Below are positions 35,448 to 46,737 of a DNA stretch of 64,000 nt, piece by piece. Under the pieces are notes generated by a model. The model was not told where the DNA came from. It worked only from the letters and a program-made list of their open reading frames with translations, and ran no database searches. Source of the DNA: Fallopia convolvulus (Eukaryota > Streptophyta > Magnoliopsida > Caryophyllales > Polygonaceae); NCBI GenBank assembly GCA_964016875.1, contig OZ024721.1, forward strand, positions 36,312,823 to 36,376,822, in the 5' to 3' direction. The position numbers and the translations under genes were made by a program. Numbering within the stretch: position 1 is the stretch's first letter; each line of letters opens with the position of its first letter.

Positions 35448-37740
35448 CATATAATATTATTTTCTCTCAAATACTATTTCATTATAACGTGATCTCATTA
35501 AAATCCTCATTTAAATATATACAAGTAATATTAAGTAGAGATAATAATATTTCTAGGCATCCTTTTTAGTAATTTCCATAAATAGGGCTTTCTAGTTAAT
35601 TTATATAGTAAGCTTTCTATAAATATAGTATGATAATAAAATAATCTTATTATCCTATTTACATGAATTCTCCCATATCTTTAGTTTATCAAAATAGTAG
35701 AATCATGTCTTACAACTTTATTTTTTTTAATCAAACGTATATAATCATGATACTTAGATCAAGATATATTATCTTTTTCTATTTTAAATATCTTTTCATG
35801 CAAGGCAACTTTTAATAACTTAGCAATATAATTATCTTATTATATATCAAATTATTATCATATCTATCATAGTCATTAAATAAAATTTATATCTTTTAAA
35901 ATCTCTACACTTAGAGATATGCCATATCTTAATATCTTTTATTTCTTTTATTATTATTTTAATATTCACCTTATCATACAAGATCTTTTTAAATCTTTAT
36001 AATATATTCTCATTATAACATCATATCATATTTTATAATTATACCTATAAGGTAATAAGGCTATTTTTTTCTAGAACTTTCCTTAAATAGAAATCTCTAC
36101 TATACTTATTATGGTAGCTATCCAAGTATAATATTTAATAATATCATCTTATTATCCATTAAATAATTTACCCATATATCTTTTAGTTTATAAGATAGAA
36201 ACATGCCTTATAACATTATCTTATAACTAGGAGCATATAATTTATTTATTTATATCTAAGATCATAATAATATCTTTTTCTTATCTTTTATATCTTTTTT
36301 TATATAAGATATCTTTTAATCTATATTTAAATCATACAACATATCTTATCAACAAATTTTTAAGCTTATCATATGCTTTTTAAAAGACATGCAATCACTT
36401 TATATATTATAAAAGGTATTAAGATAACATATTATAATATGCTTATTCTATCACTTTACTTACATGGTAGGTTTCCAAATTTTATTTTTAAACAATAACT
36501 ATATTATACTTCCCATATAATATTGTCAAGAGAAATTCCTTATCTTATTAAAAAGGGTTTTCCATGTCACATGTTTATAAATATTTTATTTGTACAAATA
36601 TTACAATATTGCTAGTATATCTTTCCTAGCAACTTAGGTCTTTTTTTGTTATAATATCTTTAAGTAGTGTCTACTTAATATTTATATTATACTTTTCAAG
36701 TATATAAACTCATATTTCAAATCCCATGATTTTATTTGACAATTTTCCCATGTCTATCATATTGTATTTCTTTATATAAAGATACATGCAAGTTGTTCAT
36801 TTAATTTATTTAATTCCATACTTGTTCTTATTAAAATAATTTATACAAAAATATATTAATAATATTATTTAAAAGCTTACAATAGGGTTTAAATGACATG
36901 CAAGCTAATTTCTCTCAACAAAACTTCATTTTATTTATTATACAACATTTTTTTATTTTCTTTCTCTTAAAGAGAGTATCTAAATAATCTATACTAATAA
37001 TTTAGGTGGAAAAACCCCAATAATAATATTATTATTTTTAAAGTGAAGTCTTACATTATTATTTTTTATCAAATTTTATATTTAACCAACTATGCATGCC
37101 AAGAGAATGTAATCATATAAATTCCTTTTAAAAACCCACATACAAGATTTATCCAATTTAATTAAATAAGTTTTATATATATGTGGAAAATATTTCATAA
37201 AGAAATATAGAATAGTATGAGTCGGGAAATTATACCGAACGTAATGAGACGGGATTTGGGCTCGGGAATCGAGACAGAACGGAAATGAGCTTGCTTCCCC
37301 CTTCTCCTAAAATGGGTAATAAACTGATTTTAATTAGTATTTTGGGCCTCATAAATCAGCCCAAGTTTAATTAAAATTACCAAACTAGAATTAGGCCCAC
37401 TCCTACCTTCTATCTTCTTCCTCCTTCTATTTTTTTTTCACGTACAACTGAGGAACCCGGGAGAAGGACGAACGACTGATGGTGGCGCACAACCAGACCG
37501 GCGGTAGGCGGCCTTGGGCGGCTCCGGCGGACGACGGGTGGCGCGCGCGCGGGAGGGAGGCGTCCGGCCAGTGCTTGACGGTGGTCGGAGGTGGAAATGG
37601 CCAACAACTAGGGATTTGTGATGATTTGGGGAAAAATTCAGAATTTAAATCAAGGTCTCTTGGCTGAATTTTTGGGTTAAAAGTGATGAATTAAGCAAGA
37701 GAGGAAGAAGAGAAGTATGGTGTGAGATTTCTAATGGATT
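35448..37740. other. AT-rich interior of the solo LTR
   Basis: The stretch right of the hAT element is extremely AT-rich (ATATCTT- and TTATTAT-type words) with no frame. Around 37430-37600 a GC-rich patch occurs, which on the minus strand is transcript-like leader. Nothing gene-like was seen. Confidence 0.5.
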
Positions 37741-37747
37741 TCTAGCC

Positions 37748-37757
37748 CTATTTATAG
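37748..37757 (-). promoter_or_regulatory. TATA box of the solo LTR
   Basis: Minus strand CTATAAATAG, followed downstream by transcript-like sequence with few TATA-like alternatives. It would be the LTR's U3 promoter. Confidence 0.5.
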
Positions 37758-38492
37758 TGGAACTTGAACCCTCCATGGATCCACCATTGATGAAATTGAC
37801 CATTGAAGAAGAAGGACCTTGAAGGGGATTGGTGGGTGGTGTGTTTCTTTGATGATGATGTAAGGATGATGAAGTCTATGGTGTCAAACAAGTTTCCATG
37901 GCAATTGGGGAGAGAATGGCATCCATAGATTGATTGTACGTCAATCAGACTTGAAGGCTGATGTTTCAATTTGGAAGAAGAGAGAAAGAAGTGTTTAAAA
38001 TTAAAAGATTTCTGATATGGGTAGTTAAGTTACAAAAGTATAGCGGGATTGAGTGTTTGCTAATGTGTGAAGGGAGCAAGAGGTTGCGGGTTCGAGTCCC
38101 CCTCTCGCCCCTTTTTATTTTTGCTTATTCTTGTAATTTTACTTGCATCTTTAAATTAATATTAGATCAAAATCCGAAAATTTATTAATTACGTTTGTTT
38201 GAAATTTTATTTGTTACTTTGATAACCCTTTATAATATTTTTATAATTTATTATGAAAATTATAAAAATAATTAAATTTCTCTTTTTAAGAGAAAAATAT
38301 TTAGCTAATTATTCAACTTGCTTAATATTTTTAAATGAATTCTTAATTGTTATTGTAATAAACTTTTACAACCTCTTTATAATTTAATATGAAATTATAA
38401 AGATTATTAAGTTCTCTACTTTAGAGAAAAAAAATTTATTGGGATAAATATCCGTTTTATTTTATTTTGAATTTAGCGGATATTACAGCAAG

Positions 38493-40960
38493 CTAGTTTT
38501 ATTACGGGCCGGCAAATTATTGATAATGTTGTAATCGTTCAAGAGGTGCTTCATTCTATGGCGTCGGTGAATACTTCTTCTAGAACTATGATCCTGAAAA
38601 TCGACTTAGCTAAGGCGTATGATCGATTCAAGTGGGGTTTCTTGCGGGCTATTCTTACTCAGGCTCATCTGCCAGCTCATTTAGTAGATGTTATTATGAA
38701 ATGCCAATCTGAGGGGAGTATGGAGTTGCTTTGGAATGGAACTCGTGGTGGTACTTTTAAGCTGTCTCGGGGTGTCTGACAGGGAGATCCGTTGTCTCCA
38801 TATCTTTTTGTTTTGTGCATGGAGTATCTCTCTCATATTATTGACGAAGCAGTAGCTTTGGGCCGCTGGAAGCCGGTTATTGAAGGAGGGGTGCCCCTGT
38901 CACACCTCTTCTTTGCAGATGATCTCATTCTATTTGCCGAAGCATTTGTTACGCAGGCTAGCGTCATCAAAAATTGCCTTGAAAAGTTTTGTCGTCTTTC
39001 AGGAGAAAAAGTGAATTTCGACAAGAGTAACATGATTTTTTCTCGACGTGTTACAGAGGCGGCCTGACAAGATATCATTCGAGATCTCTCTATTCAAGTG
39101 GTTGATAACTTTGAGACTTACTTAGGTGTGCCGATTTCTTGTGGTCGAATGACTAATGATCGATACACCTTTTTGCTCGATAAGATCACTTCAAGGCTCC
39201 GGGGGTGGCAGGCCAAAACGCTTTCAGCTGTGGGCAGAGTTACCTTGGCTGGGTCGGTTTTGTCTAGTCTCCTAGTGTATGTTATGCAATCCACTATGGT
39301 GCCTAGGGCTATTTATGATGACGTGGATCAACTTATACGTAATTTTGTTTGGGGTTCCACGGCGGAAAAACAAAAGATTCATCTGAATTCTTGGGATGTA
39401 ATAGCCCAACCGAAAGCTTTGGGTGGGCTTGGACTGCGTTCTATGCGTCATTCTAATGCGGCGCTCCTTGCTAAGCTTGGATGGCGTCTCATTCAAAACC
39501 CGGGTTCAATTTGGAGTCGGGTGATTCGTGGGAAGTATTGTGCAGATCGCTTGGATATTGATATGTTCCAATCAAGGCCGCGTTTTTCCCATATGTGGAA
39601 GGGCATAGTGCACGACACTCAAACTCTTAATTGAGGCTTAACTATGGCTATTGGCAATGGAAGAAGCATGTTTTTTTGGCAACACCCTTGGCTGACTGAA
39701 CACCCACTTTCTGACTGTGCTCTGTAGCATCTTGATAAAGACTCTCTTGCTTGCACTGTACGAGAATATTGGACGCCAAATGGTTGGGACTTTCAACGTC
39801 TTCAGTCATTCGTTCCATCGGATATTTTGGATAAACTCCAGAGTGTTACACTTATTGATGATATTCAAGTCGTGGATAGCTTCTACTAGACTCCATCCAG
39901 GTCTGGAAATTTCACTATTCAATCGGCCATGGTGCTCCTACGCTCTGCTCAAGCCACCAATCTTAACCCGGTTTGGCAAGCAATCTGGAAGACACCCGCT
40001 GAGCAACGAGTTCGCCACTTCTCATTCTTGATTACTCACGATGTTGTGCTATGCAACTCAAACAGAGCTCGGAGGCACTTGTCAAGTTCAGCAAAGTGTC
40101 CTCGATGCCCTGCAGACGAAATGCTTTTCCATCTTTTGCGTGATTGCAATACCATTTTTCTTGCTTGGCTCGCTATATGCGGTAATGACACACCAACTTC
40201 CTTTTTTTCTTGCACTAGTATTTCTGATTGGGTTTATCAGAACATTAAACAGGGAGACAATTGGAGCACTACATTCGCCACCATGATTTGGTATGTGTGG
40301 AAATGCAGAAATTCCTTAGCTTTTGAGGGTGTGGATACGAGTAGTCGTCTGACTCGGGTAATCACTATCCAATCAGATGTCTTTCTAGCTCAGCTGAATA
40401 AGCAACTTAGCATGAACAGACTACCACAGGTTCAGCACAACACTCAATCAGTCTGGACTCCTCCACCGGTTGGGTGCGTGATGTTGAATGTTGACGCGGT
40501 TTCGAAAGGAAATTCGGGCAAGTCAGGCGGGGGTGGCATCTTTCGAGACAACAATGGGAGATGCATCAAGGCCTTTACCTTCTGTTGTGGTAATTGCGAT
40601 GCTCTCTTTGCTGAATTATGGGCGCTGAAACACGATCTTCACCAGCTTGCTTCTATGAACATTGAGCAACTGTTAGTGTAAAGCGATTCACAGGTGGCAT
40701 GCAATTTGCTGAACAATCATGAGCTATCCTACCCTCTCCATCGTTCCCTCATTCTCCAATGTCGCGAGCTGCTGCAATCATGGGCTGCAAGGATCCGCAT
40801 AATTCACGTGAAACGCCAGGCCAACTCGGTGGCTGATAGTATCGCCAATTTGGCTATTTCCCTTAATGGAAACTTTTGCACTTTTATGTTTTCTTCGTTA
40901 CCTACTTTTGTGAAGGATTTGGTTAGTTCAGAATATGTAATCCCGTCTAGGGATAACTAG
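38493..40960 (+). pseudogene. LINE ORF2, part 3: reverse transcriptase core, zf-RVT, RNase H
   Basis: Continues RT with ASFITGRQIIDN, ILKIDLAKAYD (first catalytic Asp), QGDPLSPYLF, and FFADDLILFAEA (about 38910-38945), the FADD active site. Then come a thumb/connector (VDNFETYLGVPIS), a zf-RVT Cys/His region (CPRCPADEMLFHLLRDC, about 40090-40145), and RNase H (MLNVDAVSKGN with the first Asp; FAELWAL with Glu; SDSQVA with the next Asp; HVKRQANSVAD). Stops at about 38777 (before QGDPL), 39065, 39632, 39724, 39888 and 40679, with frameshifts around 39720-39930, make it inactive. The final stop is at 40960, followed by about 50 bp of 3'UTR and the A-rich tail. Confidence 0.9.
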
Positions 40961-41007
40961 TTTACTTTATTAATAATACGCAGGGGTTGCCCGTTTCTTG
41001 ACCAAAA

Positions 41008-41024
41008 AAAAGAAACCATTTTTT
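41008..41024 (+). repeat. LINE target-site duplication, right copy
   Basis: AAAAGAAACCATTTTTT, identical over 17 bp to 11567-11583. The A-rich LINE tail merges into its first bases. Confidence 0.85.
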
Positions 41025-41696
41025 GGCCTTGTTCTTTTTTTTTTTTCAAAAACTACTTTTCACCGAAAAACTAATTTTAACACTCTTAAAATCCGTGTAT
41101 TCCACTCTACTTTTTACTTTTTTTAAGATATAAAAAATAATATTTTACCCAAAAATCACTTTCAACCAACAAATACAACAAGTGTAATTAATACCAAGGT
41201 TCCCCAAAAACCCGATAGTATTTTCCACCCTCTCCAACTTCTTTCTATAAGTTATCCTAAATCTTTTTTTTTTCTTTTTGTGTTTGGGCCCAAAAGCCCA
41301 ACTTTTTCCTTCTTCTTTTTTTGTGATTGGGCTCAAAAGCCCATGTTTGGGGCCATGAGAAGCCTGACTTATCCAACTTGTTTTTGGTAGGGCCGCGTCT
41401 GCCTCCTTCTTCTTTTGCCTTTTTTCTTAGTTCTCCTTTGTTTGCCACACACCAAAGAAAGGGAGATAAGTCCTCCCGCTGCCTGAGTCGCATGTGCCCT
41501 AGTTCCCTACGCCGTCATAACCCTCTACCACTTCATGCTCGTCCCTTTCTCTTTTCGTTCTTTTCAAACCGACTCCGAGCATGCGCCTTCCCTTATCACC
41601 TGCGCCATCACCACTAGTAAGAGATTGTCTTCCCCTCTCATCTTCATCTTCATCTTCTCCCTTTTCAAGTCTGAGTTTCTTGATCGTATCCAAATC
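41025..41696. other. Intergenic DNA, no gene seen
   Basis: Poly-T and poly-A runs; GGGCCCAAAAGCCCA and GGGCTCAAAAGCCCA at 41286-41343 form a small imperfect duplication. GC-richer sequence at 41390-41620 could be leader of the LTR remnant that follows on the minus strand. Short ORFs have no recognisable content. Confidence 0.4.
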
Positions 41697-42092
41697 TGAA
41701 TATCGAGTTTGTTGATTTCGCTTAACGTCTGGCCAAGGAAGGAGTAAACTCATCTCGACTTAAAACTTGGCATTCATACTTGACGTAACCTAAAAATGGG
41801 AGTTGGAGGCAATCCTTATATAGAGGGGGCTCCAAAACCCTAAAACAAACAAGGCTAAATGGACTAAGGCTTCCATGCAAGCAAGGCCCAATGTCCAAAT
41901 TCCCAAAAATAGAAATAGAACATATTAAAAGTAGCAACAACCAACATAGAAATGTCTAAAAATAGAAATACGCTAAAATAGGGGAATACATAATATTTGA
42001 GGCTAAGTCCTAATCCAAGGGGGAAATCATGGTCTCGAGTGAGTGCCTCGGGCTATTCGGAAACCGACTTGAGCCTGCGCTAAATCGCATCA
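41697..42092 (-). repeat. LTR remnant of the TGATGCG family
   Basis: On the minus strand, a polypurine tract AAGGGGGAGAA at about 42093-42105 is followed at 42092 by TGATGCG, the same LTR start as at 56616. A TATA block CCCTCTATATAAGG (about 41815-41828) closely matches CCTCTCTATATAAGG of that LTR (57287-57301). The far end (near GATATTCA then TTTGGATACGATCA) is approximate. Upstream coding sequence is not recognisable. Confidence 0.45.
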
Positions 42093-42105
42093 TTCTCCCC
42101 CTTAT

Positions 42106-43565
42106 ATTCAAAGCATCCTCACTTCCAGCTTGGGAAGGTAGGGAGAGGGATCGATGCGGTCTTGATTCGTCCTTGATCAAGCGCCTAAAGTTGTCCGGTG
42201 TGTGTGGTACAACAATGCATGAAATGTGGTTGCGGTGTTCAACAAGCAACATGACTCCGACTAAGTTGAATTTTTTTGGATCATGCTCTTTTAATTAATA
42301 TGGAAGACCCACAAATTTTGGACGAAAACACACGGAGGATGCTTGGAAGATGCTGGCGCATGGTGGTGATGCAACGATACGCAAAGGTGGTTGTAGGCAC
42401 TCGATAGGAAAAAGTCCCCAAACTGGATGAAATTCTGAATAGGCTCCTTAATAACAGAATCATAAGGCTCCACAAAATTTGAGGACAATTAGCCAACCGT
42501 AGCTTGGTGAGTGTTGGTGATGGCCTTTGGCGCGTCGATTCATAGCAACGTTGAAGGGAGTTGCTCAACCATGGAAATAATTGCACAAACTCTTTTCTTT
42601 GAATCTTCAACCATGGAAATAATATTTGAATCTTCATTATCATGTCAACAATTGGGCTCGATTCAGTGGAAGGAGCTCGCGCAACACCGGTAGCTTGAAG
42701 TGGTTTGGTGCATGGCTGCACGGGATGTGACACTGCGGGATTGTAGGTTGTATAGGCAGCCTCCTCCATGGATCTATATTCTAGGAACATTTTTGTGTAA
42801 AAATAGGTCTCTCAAACCTTCGTTGATGCACGTGCTTGCATCATGGTGGCGGAGCAACGATGTCATCGTAGTCATGGTTGTACCGTGAGTGACTATGAAA
42901 ACCTTTCACGTGGCTGTGGGAGGTACTCATCAGGAGCATAGTCACGGTCAAAGGACTTGCAGCATGACTCATAGGAGGTGGTGTGCTACCGTGGAGGAGA
43001 CTGTCTTGGAAGATTGGAGGCAAAATCCAATATGGGTCGTAGTAGGTGCGGCATTGGGGATGGGTCTCGCGGTGACGGGTACTTGGCACTAGGGTATTTG
43101 TAATGTCAAGTTGCTCAGGATCTAAGGTAGGTTGTTCGCTCTCGTCGCAGCTCCAACAAGCACACACACAGATCTTGGGTAGGCCGTTCGCTCTCGCTGC
43201 AGCTCCAACAAGCATACACATACAGATATGTTGACAAATGACAACACACTAAGATTCTTGCCGCAGCTCGAGCAAGCACACACACACACAAATCTTTAAT
43301 GTCGGAGTTTGGTATACGTATACCTGAGAATGGAAGCTTGAGCTGGAAGCTCATCCTCATCTCCAGGGTGGCGTCGCGTAAAAGGGAGAGAAACCCTAGC
43401 ACTTTCTCTGATGAATTTTGGGAGCTTGGGGGTATCGCGTGTCAAAATGCCATGGGAAAAGTGGACCATAGTGTCTTCCGCTCGAGAAAGTGGGGGGAGG
43501 GGGTTAGCGTCCTATACGCTAGCGTCCTCTATGCTAGCGTCTCCACTTCAACTCGTAAAGATGCC
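42106..43565. other. Unassigned region with a local tandem repeat
   Basis: No gene is recognised. At 43124-43290 a unit of about 65 bp, with CGCTCTCG(T)CGCAGCTCCAACAAGCACACACA at its core, recurs three times with divergence, ending in a CA microsatellite. A 42540-42680 stretch repeats 'tcaaccatggaaataat' and 'tttgaatcttca'. The modest ORFs on both strands show no known motif. Confidence 0.4.
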
Positions 43566-44361
43566 TGTAGGATCATTAGTACTAGGACTAGTCGGCGACT
43601 CCTACGAAGTCGTCGACTTTGAGTAATAAAGTAGCGGAATAAATAGACAGTAAAATAAACGTTACCAACAGTCAATGACAAGCGATGTATAGTGGAAACT
43701 CTTCGTAAACCAACTAGTTTACTTAGAGAAAAACCACTCCCTTCCAAGTTTATCACTTGGTCGGATTTCAAGAGTCCTTAGACTCGCTCTATTGATTTCT
43801 TGAGTGATTACAAAGCTCTCCCGTGTACAAGAATGAATCCCACACCCTTGAACCACGCTCTACCTTTGCACTCACACTCTCAATCTCACGCTATGCCTAA
43901 GATCTCTTGACTCACCACTTGTACGAATCTCACGCACAAGTATACTCTTTCTTTCTTACACACGATATGAAAATTAAGCTCACAAGTTTTTTACCAATTA
44001 GCCTAAACACTATAGTATTTAAACTAAGGTAAGAGAGATCTCATGTATATTATTTTCCATTCGATTAGGAAAACAATATACACTCAATCTTTTACAAATC
44101 TTTCCAAATATGCAATTGTACGCACCCTAAAATATTCTAGGAGAATCAAATTATCTTCGTCTTGATTTTAGCATTCTTTTGATGATCTTCTCCTAAAATA
44201 GAACAACACAGATGTCTTCAATTAAACGCACATGATCTGTGCATTCCTTCCGTAAATAGATTGCTTCGCCAGCTGGTTATGTCAGTGACTTTGCCAAGTC
44301 GCCGACTCGACTTGCAAACTCAGGGTCACTGAATCTGGAACCATCAAAACTCAAACTTCCA
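43566..44361 (-). repeat. SIRE-like 3' LTR
   Basis: On the minus strand TGGAAGTTTGAG to GATCCTACA, about 796 bp; the end nearest 43566 carries direct and inverted GTCGACGACTTCG/AGTCGCCGACT words. The 5-bp flank is ATGCC; the matching flank is outside the window. The start is placed just after the polypurine tract and may be off by several bases. Confidence 0.55.
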
Positions 44362-44390
44362 TCTTCTAAGAAATTCCCCCTTTTTGATGG
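44362..44390 (-). promoter_or_regulatory. SIRE-like polypurine tract
   Basis: Minus strand ATCAAAAAGGGGGAATTTC just upstream of the LTR. A second purine run (TTAGGGGGAACTTC) lies at 44469-44483. Confidence 0.65.
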
Positions 44391-44811
44391 TGACAAACAA
44401 CCTATTCTGATAAAAAACTATCCAGCATACAAAAACAACACAATAAAAAGAGCAAAGCACAAAAACCATAAGAAGTTCCCCCTAAGCTTAGTAACCACAT
44501 GATTTCAGTATTTTGATCCCCCTAATAAACCTATTTCCCCGGTAAATTTTCCCTTTTGGCATCATCAAAAAGATTGCTAAAACTACGAGGAGAACCAGAG
44601 GCAAATATAGAAACTTAAAGAAAAATATCAAAACAATCATAAAAGGTCATCCACCACGGCAAAATGAAAAGTACGATGCAAACACACACAATCCAGAAAT
44701 ACGTTACAACCATATTGAACTAAAAAGAAAAGTCTTTTAAATTGGAGGGATAATGTGGCAAGGGTAGAAGAAAGGGATAGAGAAGTCATGAATGTACGAC
44801 AGTTACTAACA
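44391..44811 (-). other. Spacer between the env-position ORF and the polypurine tract
   Basis: About 420 bp without a frame; contains the conserved SIRE-type string TTTTTGATGATGCCAAAAGGG on the minus strand. Nothing else recognised. Confidence 0.5.
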
Positions 44812-46737
44812 TCAGGCTCCAAAGTCATTGAGCCTCTCCTCTATTGCATCAAGCTTTGAAAGTGCGTTGCCGACCATATTCTGTAGCCTCTCCATCATTC
44901 CCTTCAGAATCATATTCTGCTCCCTGATTTCCTTCAATTCATCATTCGTTGGAGCAGACTTCATTCCTTCTTCTTGGTGGCCCTTGTCACTGACTTCTGA
45001 TATCTTCGACACCCACTGTCCATCAACCTAGTTCCATCCAAACTTCCTGATCATTTCTTTGTTGAGAACTTTGGTGTTGAGGACATCAGCACGGCTATCC
45101 ATATAGACCTTATGCTCATACATCATCAAAGCAATCAGAATTCCGTAGGGAAGAGCATGCTTGGCAGTTTCAAGCACGTGCTTCATGTGAAGCATCATCA
45201 GACGTGGCATGTTGACTTTCTTCCCTCTTATGATCTTGTCCATGACTAGCAGATCTTGAATGGAGGCAGCATTCCTCTTGAGTTCCCTTGGCAGCAAGTT
45301 GCTTATGAGGTAATTGAACATCACCTTCTTCTCTATTCCCATCTTGTTAACCAGATAGGGGCTAGTGAAATTATCATCACTGTCAGTGACAATTTTGATG
45401 ATCTCACGGTCATCGACCCCTTCAGGCCAACCTCCTTTGTAGTACTCGGCAAAACCTTCATGAGGAATCTCTAGAATGTCACTGACATCCTTGCTAGTGA
45501 AGGAGTACGTCTTCTTATCTATCGTGTACCTCCCTATGGTCATATTCCCAGTATCTTCAATCACCAGATTTTCATAGAACATCTTAACCATTAGAGGATT
45601 GTATTCATGCTCCCCCTACACTAACTTGTCCCATTTTTGTTTTTTCAGCCAGTTAATAACCTTTGTCAGTTTGAACTCCTTCATGAAACTTTCATCCCAC
45701 AACAGATCCTTAGTGAAATCCCTAGACGACATATCAATGCTCACACTGGTTTTCTTACTCTTTTTGCTAGACCCAACAGCAGACTTAGGAGATCTCCCCC
45801 TTTTCTTCCTAGTAACCTTCTTAGAGAAAGAAGAGTCACCTCCCTCTGAGGCAGCCTCAGGTGTTTCCAACCCTTTTCCCTTCTTGGCTTTAAGAGCCAC
45901 TACCGAGGCTCTAGCACTAGCAAATCTAGTCTTAGGGCGAAAAGGAGGAGGCATTTCAATCTCATCATCCTTAAGCAACTCAGAGTCATCTCTAAAGAGA
46001 TCTTTTTCTAAATTTCTCTTAACAGAATCACCAGATTTTTATTTCTTAGAAACCAAAATGGGATCATAGGGTGTACCTTCTTCAGAAGTTTCTGTTGGTT
46101 CCTTTTGGGAGAAGTCCTTGTCAGCCACCTTGTCGACATTCTCCGCACCAGTATCTGTGTCAATGACCTTTGAGGAGTCATTGACAGCCTTTTCTTGATC
46201 GTGAGGAGATAGCCGTTGGTTCTCCTCTTCACCAGCCTCTTCTACTTTATCCTCTGTAAAAGACCCAACGACCTTCTCTGTTTCCTCAAATTCCATTGAC
46301 TCCATAATTAGAGTCTTTACTCTCTCTTCCTCTACAATCTCTTGATCAGAGGATTTGGGTAAGGAAGAATCACCGATTTCTGGAAAAACCATTGGTTGCG
46401 TCGTTTGGCACGGTTTTCTAGACTCCGGTGACAGGGTTAGGGTTTCGGTTTCAATTTGAGGGGGTAGAGGATTTTGGGGTTTTTCAGCGGCAATGGGAGA
46501 TGAGGGAGTTGATTTTGGAGGAGAAGGGTTTGGATTCTGGTTTTGTGGAGGAATGAGGTTTTGAGATGGAAGTTCCATGGCGGTTGGAGGAACGGTTGAG
46601 GAAGACGATTCCCCAGACAAAAGGGCTCGAAGAAAATCGTCACTAAAGAGGGCGAGAATCTTCTTTTTTGCCGATTCAGGGCTTTCGGTTTTGGTTTTGG
46701 GAGAAGCAAGGAGGTTTGAGTTGGAAGGAGATGCCAT
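44812..46737 (-). pseudogene. Env-position ORF of the SIRE-like element (plant transposon protein-like domain)
   Basis: A single frame of about 641 codons from MASPSNSN (ATG 46737) to DFGA (44812), broken by three in-frame stops: TAA 46036-46038, TAG near 45614 and TAG near 45026. N-terminal half: Pro/Ser/Glu-rich, low complexity, with basic KKVTRKKRGRSPKSA. Middle (45591-45028): a folded-looking domain with YKGGWPEGVDD, LVNKMGIEKKVMFNYLISN and ALPYGILIALMMYEH, resembling the 'putative plant transposon protein' family. C-terminal: coiled coil ELKEIREQNMILKGMMERL. No signal peptide or clear transmembrane segment was seen, so an envelope role is not supported. Function unknown. Confidence 0.7.

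Larger units (their letters stand above)
23122..38487 (-). mobile_element. Solo LTR (~4.8 kb) of a Ty3-type element, with nested insertions
   Basis: Begins TGTAACACCCC and ends GGATATTACA, flanked by TSD GCAAG (23117-23121, 38488-38492) inside LINE ORF2. Without the nested hAT it is 1,739 + 3,040 bp and carries no gag or pol, so it reads best as a solo LTR left by LTR-LTR recombination. A TATA box and leader-like sequence on the minus strand near 37750 suggest minus orientation. The size fits large plant Ty3 LTRs; the lineage is not determined. Confidence 0.75.
11584..41007 (+). mobile_element. Full-length L1-type LINE split by two LTR-element insertions
   Basis: Non-LTR retrotransposon with ORF1 (nucleic-acid binding), ORF2 (endonuclease, reverse transcriptase, zf-RVT, RNase H), a short 3' tail ending accaaaaaaaa, and a 17-bp TSD. 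Its own sequence is in three blocks: 11584-13933, 21696-23121 and 38493-41007, about 6.3 kb in total, the usual length of a complete plant L1. The gaps are an Athila-like element (TSD AATAT) and a solo LTR (TSD GCAAG); the reading frame resumes exactly across both TSDs. Several nonsense changes and frameshifts show it is dead. A C-terminal RNase H domain is a feature of one plant L1 group. Confidence 0.9.

Noticed and set aside
35199..35470. Pro/Gly-rich ORFs at the other hAT end
   Set aside because: Same GC-rich subterminal repeats, read from the opposite end.
38072..38112. tRNA-like T-arm string 'gcgggttcgagtcccc'
   Set aside because: No acceptor stem, D-arm or anticodon arm can be paired around it; it lies inside the solo LTR.
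42281..42790. 169-codon minus-strand ORF as a host gene
   Set aside because: No recognisable domain, no splice or promoter context, and overlapping ORFs in other frames; left unassigned.
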